The notes under the pieces: model-generated | Told to the model about the DNA's origin: nothing | The model's database searches: none | Seen by the model: only the letters and a program-made list of their open reading frames with translations | Shown: positions 9,822 to 19,634 of the stretch, in pieces | How the letters are laid out: the number at the start of each line of letters is the position of its first letter | How positions within the stretch are numbered: the stretch's first letter is position 1 | Translations under genes and position numbers: made by a program | Origin: Prorocentrum cordatum | Lineage: Eukaryota; Sar; Dinophyceae; Prorocentrales; Prorocentraceae | Direction of reading: 5' to 3' | DNA length: 64,000 nucleotides | Assembly: GCA_963575745.1 (NCBI GenBank) | Contig: CAUYUJ010022059.1 | Location: forward strand, 625,323-689,322

Positions 9822-11458
9822 TCAAAAAATAAGGTCCTGAAGATTGCAGCCTTTTCGCTTGCCCATCATCTTGAGGGTAATAGTGTTGACCCTGCGATTC
9901 AAGGGGATACTGCGACGATCTTGCCATGCTTCCAGATCTCCCCGAAGCTAATTGATGCCGTTCTCCAGCACGCTATCCAAGTCGCCCTGCGCCCGCCACG
10001 GGTTCGCGAGCAGCACTCGCCAGAGCGCCGCCGAAATGTACCGGATGAGGGGCCCCAAAAAAAGCGTGTGGAGAGCGTCCACCGCGAGGGTGCGGTGCGG
10101 AGAAGTGCCGAGCTCCTCGGAGAACAATGGGCACCTGTGATTCAGCGAGTCAATCACCTTGCCGCCCCTATCTCCGCGCCGAGGGCGCCACAGAGTCACC
10201 GTGGTTGGCAATCCCACCCTCTCCAGGCCGTAAATGTCAGGAAGCGCCCTGCTCGGCTCAAGACGGTCGCCTTTGGTCAAGTTCACTCCGTTCACAACGG
10301 TATCGTTTCTGATCACGCGGCCCCCAATCTCTTTCTTGGATTTCTCGGGGCGCAGGGCCCTGATCAACATATTCCTGACTTCTAGCGTGTCGATGGTGAC
10401 GTTAACCTCGCACGCCCGACAGGCCTTATCGTAGTCTGCGTGCGTCTTGAGTAGCCAGTGTGGCCCAGGTCCGACATGCCTGTCATGATCACCTAGCTCC
10501 TCTTTCGTGGCGTGGCAGAACTGGCACGGGGAGAACTTGGACGCCCACGACGCCAAACCCAACGTGTGGGAGTGCTCACTCCAATCGCCCTTGATGTATA
10601 GCAGCGCGGTTCGGTACGACAAGGGCGACGCGCTGTCCATCCAATCCCCCCCGCACCACGGAGACCCATCAGATCGGCAAGGGGGGCGTTCGCCCCGCTG
10701 CGTGTGGGCCAATTGCCACTGAACTGCTGAAAGAAGAGGTTGGATCGAACACCAGCCACGGCATCCACAGGTGCAGTAATCGCCAGATTTTAGCGGGGCC
10801 AGGAAGTGCCGCTTGCCACTCAAGAGGTTGATCCCCCAAATGCCCAGGACGGTCTCTGAGCGCCCCGCTGCTTGCGAAATGAATCGGACCCCGTCCACAT
10901 ACACAGCAACGGGCACGGGGTCCGTCACATTGTCTCTCCGTGCTTGCTGGACAACTGGATGGTCTGTGTACGCTGGCACGTCCAGCACCGTGGATGGTCG
11001 CTGGTCCAGCGGCAATTCTAATGTCCATAGTGGTTGAGTCGCACTCGAGTTCGGTCTCCAACGCCTGCCAGAATGCACTCATGGGTACGTCGCAGACTAT
11101 GCGGTGCTCTCGTTTGCCAAGGTTTAATGGCACAGCAACTGTAAACAAGGGGGAACCATCTGGCATCGCAGAGTCCAGGTGTTTTTGAAAGCGTCCTGCG
11201 GGTGCATCAGGCGGCGTTGCATACCTAGCAAAGTCTCCGCCCTGAATGCCCGCAAGACTGGCTAAGTGGCAAATTGAGCATAGGTCCTTGGCACTTAACT
11301 TACACGTTGAATACAATGTGAGCAAGTAACGCAAGAGTTCACATCCAGCCTCCCGCTGTTGCTGGGCGGCTGGTCTCCACATCCGTGACCACGCTGAGCC
11401 AAACAGGCGATTTACGATACAATTCTCATCGCAGTTAAAATCATCGCCTCATCCTAAG
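9822..11458 (-). pseudogene. Cys-rich transposase-like protein, main exon (broken)
   Basis: A long coding stretch with two lesions. The N-terminal part reads through LTLYSTCKLSAKDLCSICHL. A one-base frameshift near 11015-11022 moves to the frame holding VYVDGVRF (about 10880-10906), CTCGCRGWC (10741-10780), CQFCHATKEE (10498-10530) and VDALHTLFLG (about 10052-10082). An in-frame TAG at 9948-9950 is followed by about 41 more sensible codons to 9822. The paired Cys motifs suggest zinc binding. DGVR and D.LH, with ESLN in the last exon, are spaced like a DDE transposase such as the CACTA/Plavaka groups. That assignment is inference from layout. With its exons at 8762-9048 and 8299-8510 it is a degraded copy. 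Confidence 0.6.
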
Positions 11459-12427
11459 ATCTTCAACTCATATCATTGCGACCCTCCTCCCCCTTCCCCC
11501 CCCCACCTCCTCCTCTCCCTCCTCCTCCTCCCCCCTCCAAAGGCTGGCGTTCATCCCCCCCCCCCCTTGCCTCCGTCGCAAATGGCCGAAGGGGAGGCCC
11601 CGACCAGATCTGTTTCGAGCACGACTACGGGGCAAGGGTGCCATCGCGAGGCCCCATTATGCATGCGGCTAACTGCCACGTGGATACATCCGCCGACCCC
11701 CTCCCCTCCCCCCCAAATGACGCGGCAAGTGGGGGGGGCAGGGGTGGGCGGATGACAAGATGGGGATGGGGCAGAAAGCAGGCGAAGGTTAGGGTTGAAT
11801 GCGCAGAGAACGATGCACACTCAGGAGTGAGGAAAGGAGACATGGGGTTTGGGGGGCAGCTCGACCACGCATCAGTTCTCGAGAGAATGCTCGAAAGGCT
11901 CGTCAGCAGTACGTCTGATCGAGCTTGTGACCTGTTTAGCTCTTCCAAGCCCCTCCGAAGCCAACCTGCCCGTCTTGCTCGAGAGGGGGCGACGAAGGTT
12001 CGCGCCAAAAAGAAGATCAACTACGTCAACTCACACATCCACAGGGGCCATGGGCCACCACGGATCCGAGAAACGCCACGCTCTGTTGCACAGCCAACGC
12101 TCGAGCGCCAGGAGATGCAGTCCTTATCCCCCCCCCCTCCTCGTTCTCATCCTCCTCCCCCCTCCTCAGAGCTAGGCAGCCGCGGGCGCGAGCTCTGCCT
12201 GGGCCAAGAAGGCATGGCGCCCAGCGCAGCTGAGCCGACGGGCGACTATCTGGCCTGAGCCAGTGAAAAAGACAGCTCGAGAGACCCTGCGATCACCCAT
12301 CGCTTCGGGCCGGCTTGCGTGCCCTCCGACCGATCTACATATCCGAAACCTATCGTCTACCCACGTCGTCTGGGAACGATTTTCCATCTGACCTGACCTG
12401 GTCGCCCAAAATTCTGCCCTGACCCGG
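11459..12427. other. Intergenic, C-rich, no firm gene
   Basis: CCT/C-rich at 11480-11570 and 12125-12170. A plus-strand frame of 260 codons (11476-12258) is open, but it lies antisense to the unidirectional block and is Pro-rich at its start. Its middle (about 11870-12120) looks less repetitive but has no motif I know. Confidence 0.4.
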
Positions 12428-12580
12428 TCGCCCCAAATTCCACCGCAAACTCCAATGCAATGGCATTTGCGATGGAAACCATTTTCCATCGCATTTCGCC
12501 TGATACATTCGCTCAAAACCACTGTTTTCCAATGCATTGGAAAATCCAAATTCCACCGCAAATTCCACCGCAATATTTTC
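12428..12580. repeat. Palindromic dispersed element, copy P2
   Basis: Holds a perfect 20-base palindrome at 12525-12544 (centre CCAATGCATTGG) and a separate hairpin: GCGATGGAAA (12469-12478), loop CCAT, then its exact complement (12483-12492). Several TTCCACCGCAAA-like words repeat around them. It is related to P1 and P3 by the CCAATGCATTGG core. Confidence 0.75.
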
Positions 12581-12886
12581 GAGGGCCAGGGGTGTTTTTC
12601 CTCAGCGAGCTCTGTTTTTGGGGTGCCCAGGGTCGCAATTCTTCAAGGATGGAGGGCACAAGCTCGATGTGGGCCTGCTGCAAAACTCGCCCCACGGATT
12701 CAACATCCCACGAGCTGCAACATTCAGAAGTTGCAATTGAAACCGAGAATTCAAGCCACTGGCGAGAGACAAAATTCTCGGTGAGACCCAGGCTGCTCAT
12801 CAGCCGATGCATTCATGTGCGAAGCACATGACACCCCAGTCAGAAGCTAGCAGCTAGCACCTGACTCTGCCCCTGAACGTCAGAAT
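12581..12886. other. 3' flank of the minus-strand exon series
   Basis: No coding signal or strong repeat is seen between P2 and the stop codon at 12887. Confidence 0.4.
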
Positions 12887-13640
12887 CTACGCCTCCTGCT
12901 TAATCTCAGCCTGGTTCATCGCCCTGACCTCGTGGAGGTTCATTAAAATCTTGCAGGACTGCGCGAGGCCGTCGAGCTTCGGGTTCAGCATCACGAGCTC
13001 AGCAATGCCCTTGAGATACTGCGTGCCCAAGACCGACTTGAGCTTGGGAAACTCCGCCGCCATGATCTTCGGAAGTAGGTCGCTCGAGTTGATGATGGCC
13101 ATGACGGCCTCCAACTTCGCTTGCGTCGTCGGCGTCTCTGGGTCGGTCTTGGCCCACGCCCATTCTGCCCGCTTCTCCATGTTTGTCTGCAGGAGGCTGG
13201 CGCTGGATGTCAAACTCAAATAGCGCTGGTAACATTTCCGTGCTGTGATGATGTCGCGCTTCGCCTTATCTTTGGCTTCCTTCGTTTCCATGGCCAAGCG
13301 TTCCTGTGCAGCCGACTCCTTTTTTTCCTTGGCCAGCCTCGACTTCTTCTGAGCAGGCGTCTCGTCGAGGTGCTTGGCAGCGTCGGCGGCTGGCTTCCCC
13401 TCGGTGGCGGCTTGGCCTGTGGCAGCGGGCTTGCCCGCGGTGGCGGCTTGGCCTGTGGCAGCGGCCTTGCCTGTGGTGGCTGCCTCGCCTGGGCCCGCGG
13501 CGGCGACCTGGCCCGTGCTGGCGGCCTGGCCCACGGGCGGGGGGTCGGAGGGCTGCTTGCTCGTAAGCCTCCTCCTCTTGCCCTCTCCGTCAGCCGCCGC
13601 GTCCGCCTCCAGCTCCTCGGGGTTGGCAAAAAAAAATGGT
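12887..13640 (-). CDS. Last exon of a dinoflagellate-type protein (Ala/Gly/Thr repeats, helical C-terminus)
   Basis: Ends at a TAG at 12887-12889 (NQAEIKQEA). The first part has a nuclear-signal-like GKRRRLTSK, then an Ala/Thr/Gly/Gln low-complexity region encoded by an imperfect 27-30 base repeat (about 13400-13520). A highly charged helix follows (KKSRLAKEKKESAAQERLA). The last roughly 130 residues are non-repetitive and helical, with AEWAWAKTDPETP and LPKIMAAEFPKLKSVLG. I associate this C-terminal layout with a dinoflagellate multi-copy family of unknown function. It is the last of the co-oriented exons beginning at 21094. Confidence 0.65.
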
Positions 13641-13930
13641 TCCGGATGGGGGTGCACGATGAGGAGGAGCAGGAATATCATCGAACGTGGGAAGGTGAGG
13701 ATGGTCGAAAAGAGGATGAGGAGGAGCAGCAGCAGCAGCAGCATGAGGAGAGAGATGAGGAGAGACACGCCAGGAGGGAGGGGGGCAGGAAGAAGAGGAG
13801 GAGGAGGAGGAGGAGGAGGAGGAGATGGGAGAGGAGGAGGCGGATGGGGACGGCGGGGAGGAGCAAAGGAGGGGAGAGGCGAGGAGCGGGAGGAGAGGGG
13901 GGGAGACGGAAGGAAAAGGTTTGGGAGGGG
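13641..13930 (-). repeat. Intron rich in (CCT)n on the sense strand
   Basis: On the plus strand AGG/GAGG runs extend from about 13655 to 13915, densest at 13790-13835. It lies between two coding stretches. Confidence 0.6.
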
Positions 13931-14095
13931 TTGAGCAGTCCGTGGGTGTGTCCTCAACCTTCTTGTCCAGGACGGCGCGCGGGTTGTTCGACCACTCTTT
14001 GTGCAGGGTCCAGGCCGTCGTGAAGGTGTTCGTGAAACCCTCGGCTGCATCGCGCCCCCTTCCGATCGATCGATTGATCTCGTGATCTTCGAAGC
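13931..14095 (-). CDS. Internal exon, same series
   Basis: Reads FTNTFTTAWTLHKEWSNNPR and AVLDKKVEDTPTD on the minus strand, with non-repetitive, folded-protein-like composition. It is bounded on both sides by purine/pyrimidine tracts. Exact ends are unknown. In the family I associate with the last exon, a similar Trp-containing segment precedes the low-complexity region. Confidence 0.5.
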
Positions 14096-14190
14096 AATCG
14101 GAGGAGGAGGAGGACGACGACGAGGAGGGAGGAGGAAGGAAGAGGTGGAGGAGGAGGAGGTGCAGCAGGAGGAGGAGGAGGAGAGGTAGG
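14096..14190 (-). repeat. (AGG)n/(GAC)n tract in an intron
   Basis: Plus-strand GGAGGA repeats with a GACGACGACGA block. The sense strand is pyrimidine-rich. Confidence 0.7.
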
Positions 14191-14199
14191 ACACACCCT

Positions 14200-14400
14200 G
14201 GGGACGTAGACCGAAATCGCGTCGCCTGCCGTCGCAATCAGCAAAGATCGAGCTTCGATCAACGAGGCAAACCGAGCGGGGCGCGGTCTCCAAGTACAGG
14301 CACCGCAAGCATGATGTCATCGGGCAATATACGATCCAGGGCGGCCCCATCTGCATGCACTTGCTGAAGTAGCGGCAAGCCTGGGCTTGGGCCCACACTT
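14200..14400 (-). CDS. Internal exon, same series (possible frameshift)
   Basis: One frame reads PKVWAQAQACRYFSKCMQMG then PPWIVYCPMTS. A second frame reads LIEARSLLIATAGDAISVYV closer to the 3' end. Both look coding, so either a frameshift near 14270-14330 or a small intron separates them. Function is unknown. The segment sits where the family pattern has a YFSKC.QMG block before the Trp-rich exon. Confidence 0.4.
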
Positions 14401-14689
14401 TGGGACCCCCCCCATCATCCTTAATCTGACTCGTGCTCCCAGCCTCACGCCTCTCCCCAGTCCTTCCCTCTCCTCGCCGCCCCTCCAACCTCATTCTCTA
14501 CGTCCTTCTTCCTCCGAGGCGCATCCTCGAGACAGCGCCCCTGGCACCCGAAGTCGGGTCGGCGGTTCGACCAACGGGCTCGTTATTTTCAAGACCCCCA
14601 AGGCCTACCATATCCCCCTGCCGATTACACGTGGTGCCCAAAATCGCGCCAGAAACCAGATGCGCCATTTCTCCAGAAGACGAAGACAT

Positions 14690-14875
14690 GGACGAGGGAG
14701 GAGAAGGAGGGGGAGGAGGAGGAGGACGGGCAGGCAAACGAGGAGGAGGAGAGGGAGAAGGAGTCAGGAGGAGGAGGAGGAGGAGGAAGAGGAGGCGGAG
14801 GAGGAGGAGGAGGAGGAGGAGGAGGGGGAGGAGGGGGAGGTGGGGGAGGAGGAGGGAGGCGGAGGAGGAGGAATA
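14690..14875 (-). repeat. (AGG)n tract in an intron
   Basis: Plus strand is almost entirely AGG/GAGG. Frames through it are Arg/Glu/Gly or Pro/Ser runs and are ignored. Confidence 0.8.
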
Positions 14876-14924
14876 ATCGAATCGCGGTCAAATTCGACCC
14901 CCCCCCCAAGGAGCTTGAAGCCAG

Positions 14925-15040
14925 CCCAGCTTCCCTCCGCCCTCCTCGACCGCCACGCGGCCGAGGGGGCGGTAGATCCCCTTGACGAAATCCGTCCTGG
15001 CCTCCGTCACGGTCATTTTCGCCTTCTCCTCAGAAAGGAG
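14925..15040 (-). CDS. Short internal exon, same series
   Basis: Reads EEKAKMTVTEARTDFVKGIY and RPLGRVAVEEGG. Composition is unlike the flanking repeats and it is co-oriented with its neighbours. The likely donor is just after the Gly-rich end. Confidence 0.45.
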
Positions 15041-15139
15041 CGAGTCAGAAAAGGGGAGTTGATGAGACAGTAAGGGGGTAGGGGGAAGAGGAGGAACAGA
15101 AGGAGCGGGGAGAAGTGGTGAGGGTGGGTCAGCATTCAT

Positions 15140-15525
15140 CGTTTTAGGTTGGACCCTGGATCCTCGATCGCAGCAAACTTCTTCTGCGCCCACTCCTTCC
15201 GAAACTCTTGTTTTTTGCGATTCCTGCCGACCCCAGTGATCTTGTCGTAGCGCGATTTCATGTCGGGGTCGGCTTCGCAGGCTCTCTGCCATCGTCCAGC
15301 GATGGATGCATTCTCAGCCCCATTAGTGGGGACATGCCAATTGTTCTTCTTGATCGACTCCCAGAACTTGTACTCTTCCGAAACCGACCCCAAATTGCGA
15401 CCAGCACTCTGATCAGAAGAAGAAGCCTGCTGCGCATCGGTTGCAGGTGGCTCGGTCATCAAGCCCCACTTCTGAGGATGTTTCAAGTGCCCGTCCACGT
15501 CGACGTCTGACATCAAAGCGCTCAT
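15140..15525 (-). CDS. Exon of the same series, possible alternative gene start
   Basis: Open from an ATG at 15525 (MSALMSDVDVDG), though the frame is also open upstream to about 15690. Key segments are YKFWESIKKNNWHVPTNGAE, RWQRACEADPDMKSRYDKI and KKQEFRKEWAQKKFAAIE, a charged helical domain with spaced Trp residues. I associate this EFR.EWA..KF pattern with dinoflagellate multi-copy proteins of unknown function. If 15525 is a real start, the exons from here to 12887 form a second gene; otherwise this is an internal exon of a gene starting at 21094. Confidence 0.6.
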
Positions 15526-15814
15526 CGATGACGACAGGTCCGGATGACCTACGAAGCATCTTTCCCCGACCCAGGGCTCGAGGATTCCCCGAGGCCAAAT
15601 CGGGCACCCCAGGTACCCCGAGCTTACAGGCCCCTGGGCAGACCCAGGAGCCAGGCCCCCAGGATATCCCGAAGGATTGCGTTTCAGATCCTAGCATCGA
15701 GATGGTTGAGAGAGGTGGCGTAGCTTGCAGGGTGAAGCGAGCGAGGTGTGGACACGCGCGGAGGAGGAAGGGCGATGGGGGGTGGGGCTGTGGCGCCTTA
15801 AAGGAGGGGGGAAG

Positions 15815-15816
<2 letters not shown>

Positions 15817-15900
<84 letters not shown>

Positions 15901-15923
15901 GTAGAGAGAGAGAAGAGAAAGAG

Positions 15924-15994
<71 letters not shown>

Positions 15995-16030
15995 GGGGAT
16001 AGAAAGAGAGAGAGAGAGAGAGAGAGATAA
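15817..16030 (-). repeat. (GA)n microsatellite, three blocks
   Basis: Near-pure GA at about 15818-15897, 15928-15988 and 16005-16026, broken by short interruptions such as GTGAGTA. It lies between coding exons, with the sense strand (CT)n. Confidence 0.95.
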
Positions 16031-16199
16031 CACAAAAAGAACAAGAAAGATAGAGCGAGGGAGAGAAAGACAGAAAGGAAGGTAGTGGGGGAGGAAGGGG
16101 GAGGACAATATAGAGAGGGAGGGTGGGCGAGGGAGAGAGGGATGAGGAGATGGGAGAAGCACGACAGACAACTGAATAACCCCTTCGGAAAAGGATACT

Positions 16200-16275
16200 G
16201 AGGAGCAGGAGGAGGAGGAGCAGGAGGAGGAGGAGCAGGAGGAGGAGGAGCAGGAGCAGGAGGAGGAGGAGGAGG
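16200..16275 (-). repeat. (AGG/AGC)n tract
   Basis: GAGGAGCAGGAG-type 12-15 base repeats. Intronic by position. Confidence 0.85.
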
Positions 16276-16299
16276 CTGTTTCGCTGAAGTAACCAACCT

Positions 16300-16600
16300 T
16301 TCTCGGCCATTAAGCTGGCCACCTCCTGCGACTGGTAAACGTTCCGCATGGCATTGTCGATGGCGATCTCGTCGACGCCAGTCAGCTTCGACTCGATGAC
16401 GCCCTGGATCGTCGCCTGCGCAGCGCGCGATGGGAGAAGGTGATTCTCGAAGGGGGCAGGTCGGCGACTGGCAGAGATCCCGAACCTTCCTCGACCCTCC
16501 TGGCCCGCCTGGGCCAGACTCTCCAAGGGGCCCTGGCTTTCGGGGGGCGGGGGGAGGGGAAGGCTTTGCCAGGCCTCGAGGTTCCTCGAGAGAGTTATGA
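16300..16600 (-). CDS. Internal exon, same series
   Basis: Reads RNLEAWQSLPLPPPPESQGP, later SRRPAPFENHLLPS, then IQGVIESKLTGVDEIAIDNA and YQSQEVASLMAEKGW. Normal protein composition between a (CCT)n intron and an (AGG)n intron. Exact ends are not resolved and the family is not identified. Confidence 0.55.
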
Positions 16601-16719
16601 TTAGATGTTTTCGGCGGCTCAGAGCAAGGGCGACATGCTTCGAAGAACCTTCGCGCGAGTCTGCTCCCTCTCCTACCGATTTTGCTTGAATTGCGAACTC
16701 GCCTTTCGAGTCGAGTCCT

Positions 16720-16835
16720 CTTCTCCTCCTCCTCCTCCTCCTCCTCCTCCTCCTGTTCCTCCTCCTCCTTCCCCCCCCCCCCTGGTGTCCTCCCATCCTC
16801 CTATTCCTCCTCCTCCTCCTCCTCCTCCTCCTTTG
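16720..16835 (-). repeat. (CCT)n tract
   Basis: Plus-strand CTCCTC runs at about 16722-16760 and 16800-16832, split by a C run. The sense strand is purine-rich. Confidence 0.85.
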
Positions 16836-17084
16836 CCCATCCCAACCCTCTACCATTCCAGCTCCTGTCCTTGTGTCATCCCTCACCCTGCTGACGCTCG
16901 CATGCTTTCTGATGGGGAGGTGGGCACTGACGGAGGAGGAGGATGAAGGACAGGACGGAGGACGAGAGAGGACGCCAGGATGGAGCATGGAGGAAGGACG
17001 ATGGTGGGAATGTTTGCTTCCAAAGCGTTGCGCCGCCCAGAGTCTAGCTCGTCGCGGGCACGCGCAGTCGGCGCGCTCCAGGCA

Positions 17085-17180
17085 GCCGACCTCGAAGATG
17101 TTGAAGCTGTTCGGCACGCCCCAGCCTGCCGACCCCGAAGATGTTGAAGGCTGCCGACCTCGAAGATGTTCACCATTCCA
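17085..17180 (-). repeat. Three direct copies of a 20-base word at an exon end
   Basis: CCGACCTCGAAGATGTT occurs at about 17088 and 17154, with a one-base variant at 17128. The third copy overlaps the likely donor at the end of the 17170-18135 exon, so the exon end itself has been duplicated. Confidence 0.7.
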
Positions 17181-18135
17181 TCCAGTCCTCCTCGATGGTC
17201 GGCAGGCTGCCTGCTTTCCATGAGCTCGTGCTGCGCACCTGCTTGGGCGGAGAAGAACGCGCGTGCACCTCAACGAAGGTCTTGTCATCGGCCTTCTTCG
17301 GCGCAGACATCGGCTCGAGGATGGCAGCCGATCTCGGACTCGGCGTATCAGGGGGCGCCTTGGGCTCCGCGACCGGATGCGACTGCAGCGGCTTCGTGGC
17401 AGGGGCCTTCTTCGGCTCGGCCTTGGGCTCGGTGTCCTGAGAGATCGCGCACGGCTCTGGGCTGTCGTCCTCCGCCTTCTCGTCTGCGCCATCCTCGAGG
17501 AGGTCGGCCTCGCTCTTCGTGCCCTCGCTGTCGGCGTCGCTGGCCGCCTCGCTGCCATACACGTGGTCGCTGCCATCGCTGCCGTCGTCCTCAACCTTGG
17601 CGTTGTCCTTCGCCGCTGCTTTGGCCTTGCCCTTGGCGTTGGCCTTGCCTTTGGCTTTGGCCTTCGGCTTCAGCAGCGGCTCACCATCAGACTCCTCCAC
17701 CGGGTCCTTCACCTTGCCCTTGTCTTTCTTTGCGTTCTTGTTGTTGTGCAGGGCGACCCACTCAAGTTTGAGAACCTCCATTCTCGGCTTGTCGAGCTCC
17801 TTGGCGCAGTAGCGCGTCGCAAGGTCGATCATCAACTTCTGCGCGGACTCCAGATCTTTCTTGTCGTACCCACACAATTGCATGAGCTGCCTGGACCCCT
17901 CCCTCGTCTGGATCCACGAGCCCTTCGACTTGTGGTTCACCATCGCGACCCTCACCACCTTGTTGTCGTCGAGCCCCTCCCAGAGGCCGTTGCCTGGCTT
18001 CTCGTCGCCGACATCAGCGGGAGAGGTCCCTGGAACTTCCCATGATACTCCGTCGGGCCAAGTCGCCACCAGCGTCTCCTTGCCATCCACCTTCTCCCCC
18101 CTGGCGTGCTCGGGAATCTGGGCGTCGGCGTCCAC
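17170..18135 (-). CDS. Large exon, Lys/Ala- and Asp/Glu-rich protein
   Basis: 321 codons in one frame, closed by a TGA at 17172-17170 that sits inside a candidate GT donor (WMEW then GT). The N-terminal 130 residues are ordinary folded protein: TLVATWPDGVSWEVPGTSPA, NGLWEGLDDNKVVRVAMVNH, GSRQLMQLCGYDKKDLESAQ. Then come a Lys/Ala repeat (KAKAKGKANAKGKAKAAAK, about 160-180), an acidic Ser/Asp/Glu region and a Pro/Ala tail. The order VKV.EV.DGW...W (exon 18430-18712) followed by a WPDG..W block fits a dinoflagellate-associated family of unknown function, so both exons probably belong to one gene. The ATG at 18135 is the first Met but need not be a true start. Confidence 0.7.
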   Translation of the reverse strand: MDADAQIPEHARGEKVDGKETLVATWPDGVSWEVPGTSPADVGDEKPGNGLWEGLDDNKVVRVAMVNHKSKGSWIQTREGSRQLMQLCGYDKKDLESAQKLMIDLATRYCAKELDKPRMEVLKLEWVALHNNKNAKKDKGKVKDPVEESDGEPLLKPKAKAKGKANAKGKAKAAAKDNAKVEDDGSDGSDHVYGSEAASDADSEGTKSEADLLEDGADEKAEDDSPEPCAISQDTEPKAEPKKAPATKPLQSHPVAEPKAPPDTPSPRSAAILEPMSAPKKADDKTFVEVHARSSPPKQVRSTSSWKAGSLPTIEEDWMEW

Positions 18136-18239
18136 GCGGCATCTCCAGGCTGCCTGGACAGGGCGAACTGCGGGTAAACTCCATCAAAGCTCGGGCGTTG
18201 GCGAACTGTGATCCTTGGGGCTAGCGCGGCGTCGCCCCA

Positions 18240-18315
18240 AGATCGACTGAGACGAAATTCCAACGCATTTTCCAATGCATTGGATTTTGCGTTGGAGTTT
18301 CATCCCAGTCGATCT
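18240..18315. repeat. Palindromic dispersed element, copy P3
   Basis: 76-base near-perfect palindrome centred between 18277 and 18278, with outer arms AGATCGACTG and CAGTCGATCT. Its central 38 bases (18259-18296) are the exact reverse complement of 6075-6112. It lies between two coding exons on the same strand, so it is probably intronic. A frame runs through it from the upstream exon to a stop at 18184. Confidence 0.9.
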
Positions 18316-18429
18316 GAAAGAGGCGCGCCACCAATCCCTTGGAAACCAGATCGCCGACGCAAGCCTCAGAACTGCTGAAAAGGAGTGGGTATTAGGACGC
18401 AGTGCCATCATCGTTGGAGTCCACCCGAA

Positions 18430-18712
18430 GTTCCACCCGTCCCGAACCTCGATGACCTTGAGCTGCATGGCGCTGCCGCGGCGCCGCTTGCCGGATGAGC
18501 CTGCTGGAGCCGCCATCTCCGCGCTGGCGGGCGCGGCCGCGGGCCTCTTGAGCGCGACAGGCTCGGGGCGCTCGCCAGTCCCCTCATCATCTGCGCCCTC
18601 GTCGACCATGTCTGGCTCGCCCTCGTCGCTCGCGAAAGGACTGGCCCAAGCAACTCTCCTGGCGATTTGCGAAGCAAAGATGCGTGACACCTGGCGGCCC
18701 ACAAGGGCCTAT
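18430..18712 (-). CDS. Internal exon, same series
   Basis: Reads GRQVSRIFASQIARRVAWAS, then an acidic stretch, then a basic motif GKRRRGS (possible nuclear signal), then LKVIEVRDGWNFGWTPTMMA. It is in a different frame from 18722-19121, the two being separated by only a few bases with an in-frame TAA near 18718. Either a tiny intron or a frameshift joins them. Confidence 0.6.
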
Positions 18713-18721
18713 CTTCTTATG

Positions 18722-19121
18722 AGGTAACTAAATTTTCATCCCTGGGAGTCTTGATGACAGCCTGGGACACGTGCCTCAACATCGCCCTGAGCTGCCGCGC
18801 AGTGAAGATCGACCACTGCTTTTTCCCTGCAGCCAGGTGCCACGCAGCTTCGTTGCGCGTCGCCACTCCGACGAGGGCCTCCTGAGCGACAGTCTTATCC
18901 ACAGACTTCGCGATCTGGCGCGTCTCCGTCAGGAGGTCCCTGTACCGAACGAGGAAGGACTTCTTGACCTTCGCGTTCATGACCTCCTCGTCGCCGCAAT
19001 AATCAAGCTCATCGGCCAACTTGATGTGGTACGCCCAGCATCGCGTCAGCTCTCGAACTAAAACCCGCCGCTCGCAAGCGGCCATCGCGAGCCTGCCTCC
19101 CCGCGGCAGGTCCGATCCCAA
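18722..19121 (-). CDS. Internal exon, helical domain
   Basis: Continuous frame with MAACERRVLVRELTRCWAYH, LADELDYCGDEEVMNAKVKK, RDLLTETRQIAKSVDKTVAQ and WSIFTARQLRAMLRHVSQAV. Non-repetitive and helical. The upstream end is probably an acceptor near 19130. No known domain is recognised. Confidence 0.65.
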
Positions 19122-19459
19122 GAGTCTTGAGACGAATGGTTACGCACGGAAGTGCGAGCTTGCAAGAACTGCAGAAATGGGGCGGGCGGGGGGTCGAGGA
19201 GTGGGAGCAAGAAGGCGAAGAGTAGGAGGGGTGGGGGATCACGGAGGAGGGCGGAGGAGGACGTGGGGGGACGAGTTGGGACCTCGAGCTCAGGAGGGGT
19301 GAGGAGTTGATGATACCACGGGGTAGGAGAGCGATGGAGAGCACACCTTAAAGGAGGATGCATGGTGGAGGGTGGGCAGAGGAGGAAGTGAGGAGAATCC
19401 CCCTGCCGCTCCTCATGCCTCTTCCCCCTCGTGGCCGCCAGATCCCGACTAGACAGATA

Positions 19460-19612
19460 ATGGGGACGAGGAGGACGAGGAGAAGGAGGGGGAGGGGGGA
19501 GGAGGAGGAGGGGGAGGAGGAGGAGGAGGAGAAGGATGAGGAGAAGGAGGGAGGAGAAGGAAGGAGGAGGGGGAGGAGGAGGAGGAGGAGGAGGAGGAGG
19601 AGGAATAGGGGG
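19460..19612 (-). repeat. (AGG)n tract in an intron
   Basis: Plus-strand GAGGAGGA runs with AAGGAGG variants. The sense strand is (CCT)n. Confidence 0.85.
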
Positions 19613-19634
19613 AGGAAGGAGGCTGGCCGCGGGG

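Noticed and set aside
13678-14910. Leu/Ser/Pro-rich or Arg-rich frames over AGG/CCT tracts
   Set aside because: Pure low-complexity translation of microsatellites; the same applies at 7.0-7.6, 8.6, 16.7, 19.5, 30.4, 37.0, 41.7 and 43.5 kb.
15798-17594. 598-codon minus frame
   Set aside because: Only the part at 16300-16600 looks coding; the rest crosses (GA)n, (AGG)n and antisense of the 17170-18135 exon.
17263-18045. 260-codon plus frame
   Set aside because: Exact antisense of the well-supported minus exon; Leu/Arg-rich mirror of its Lys/Asp/Glu codons.
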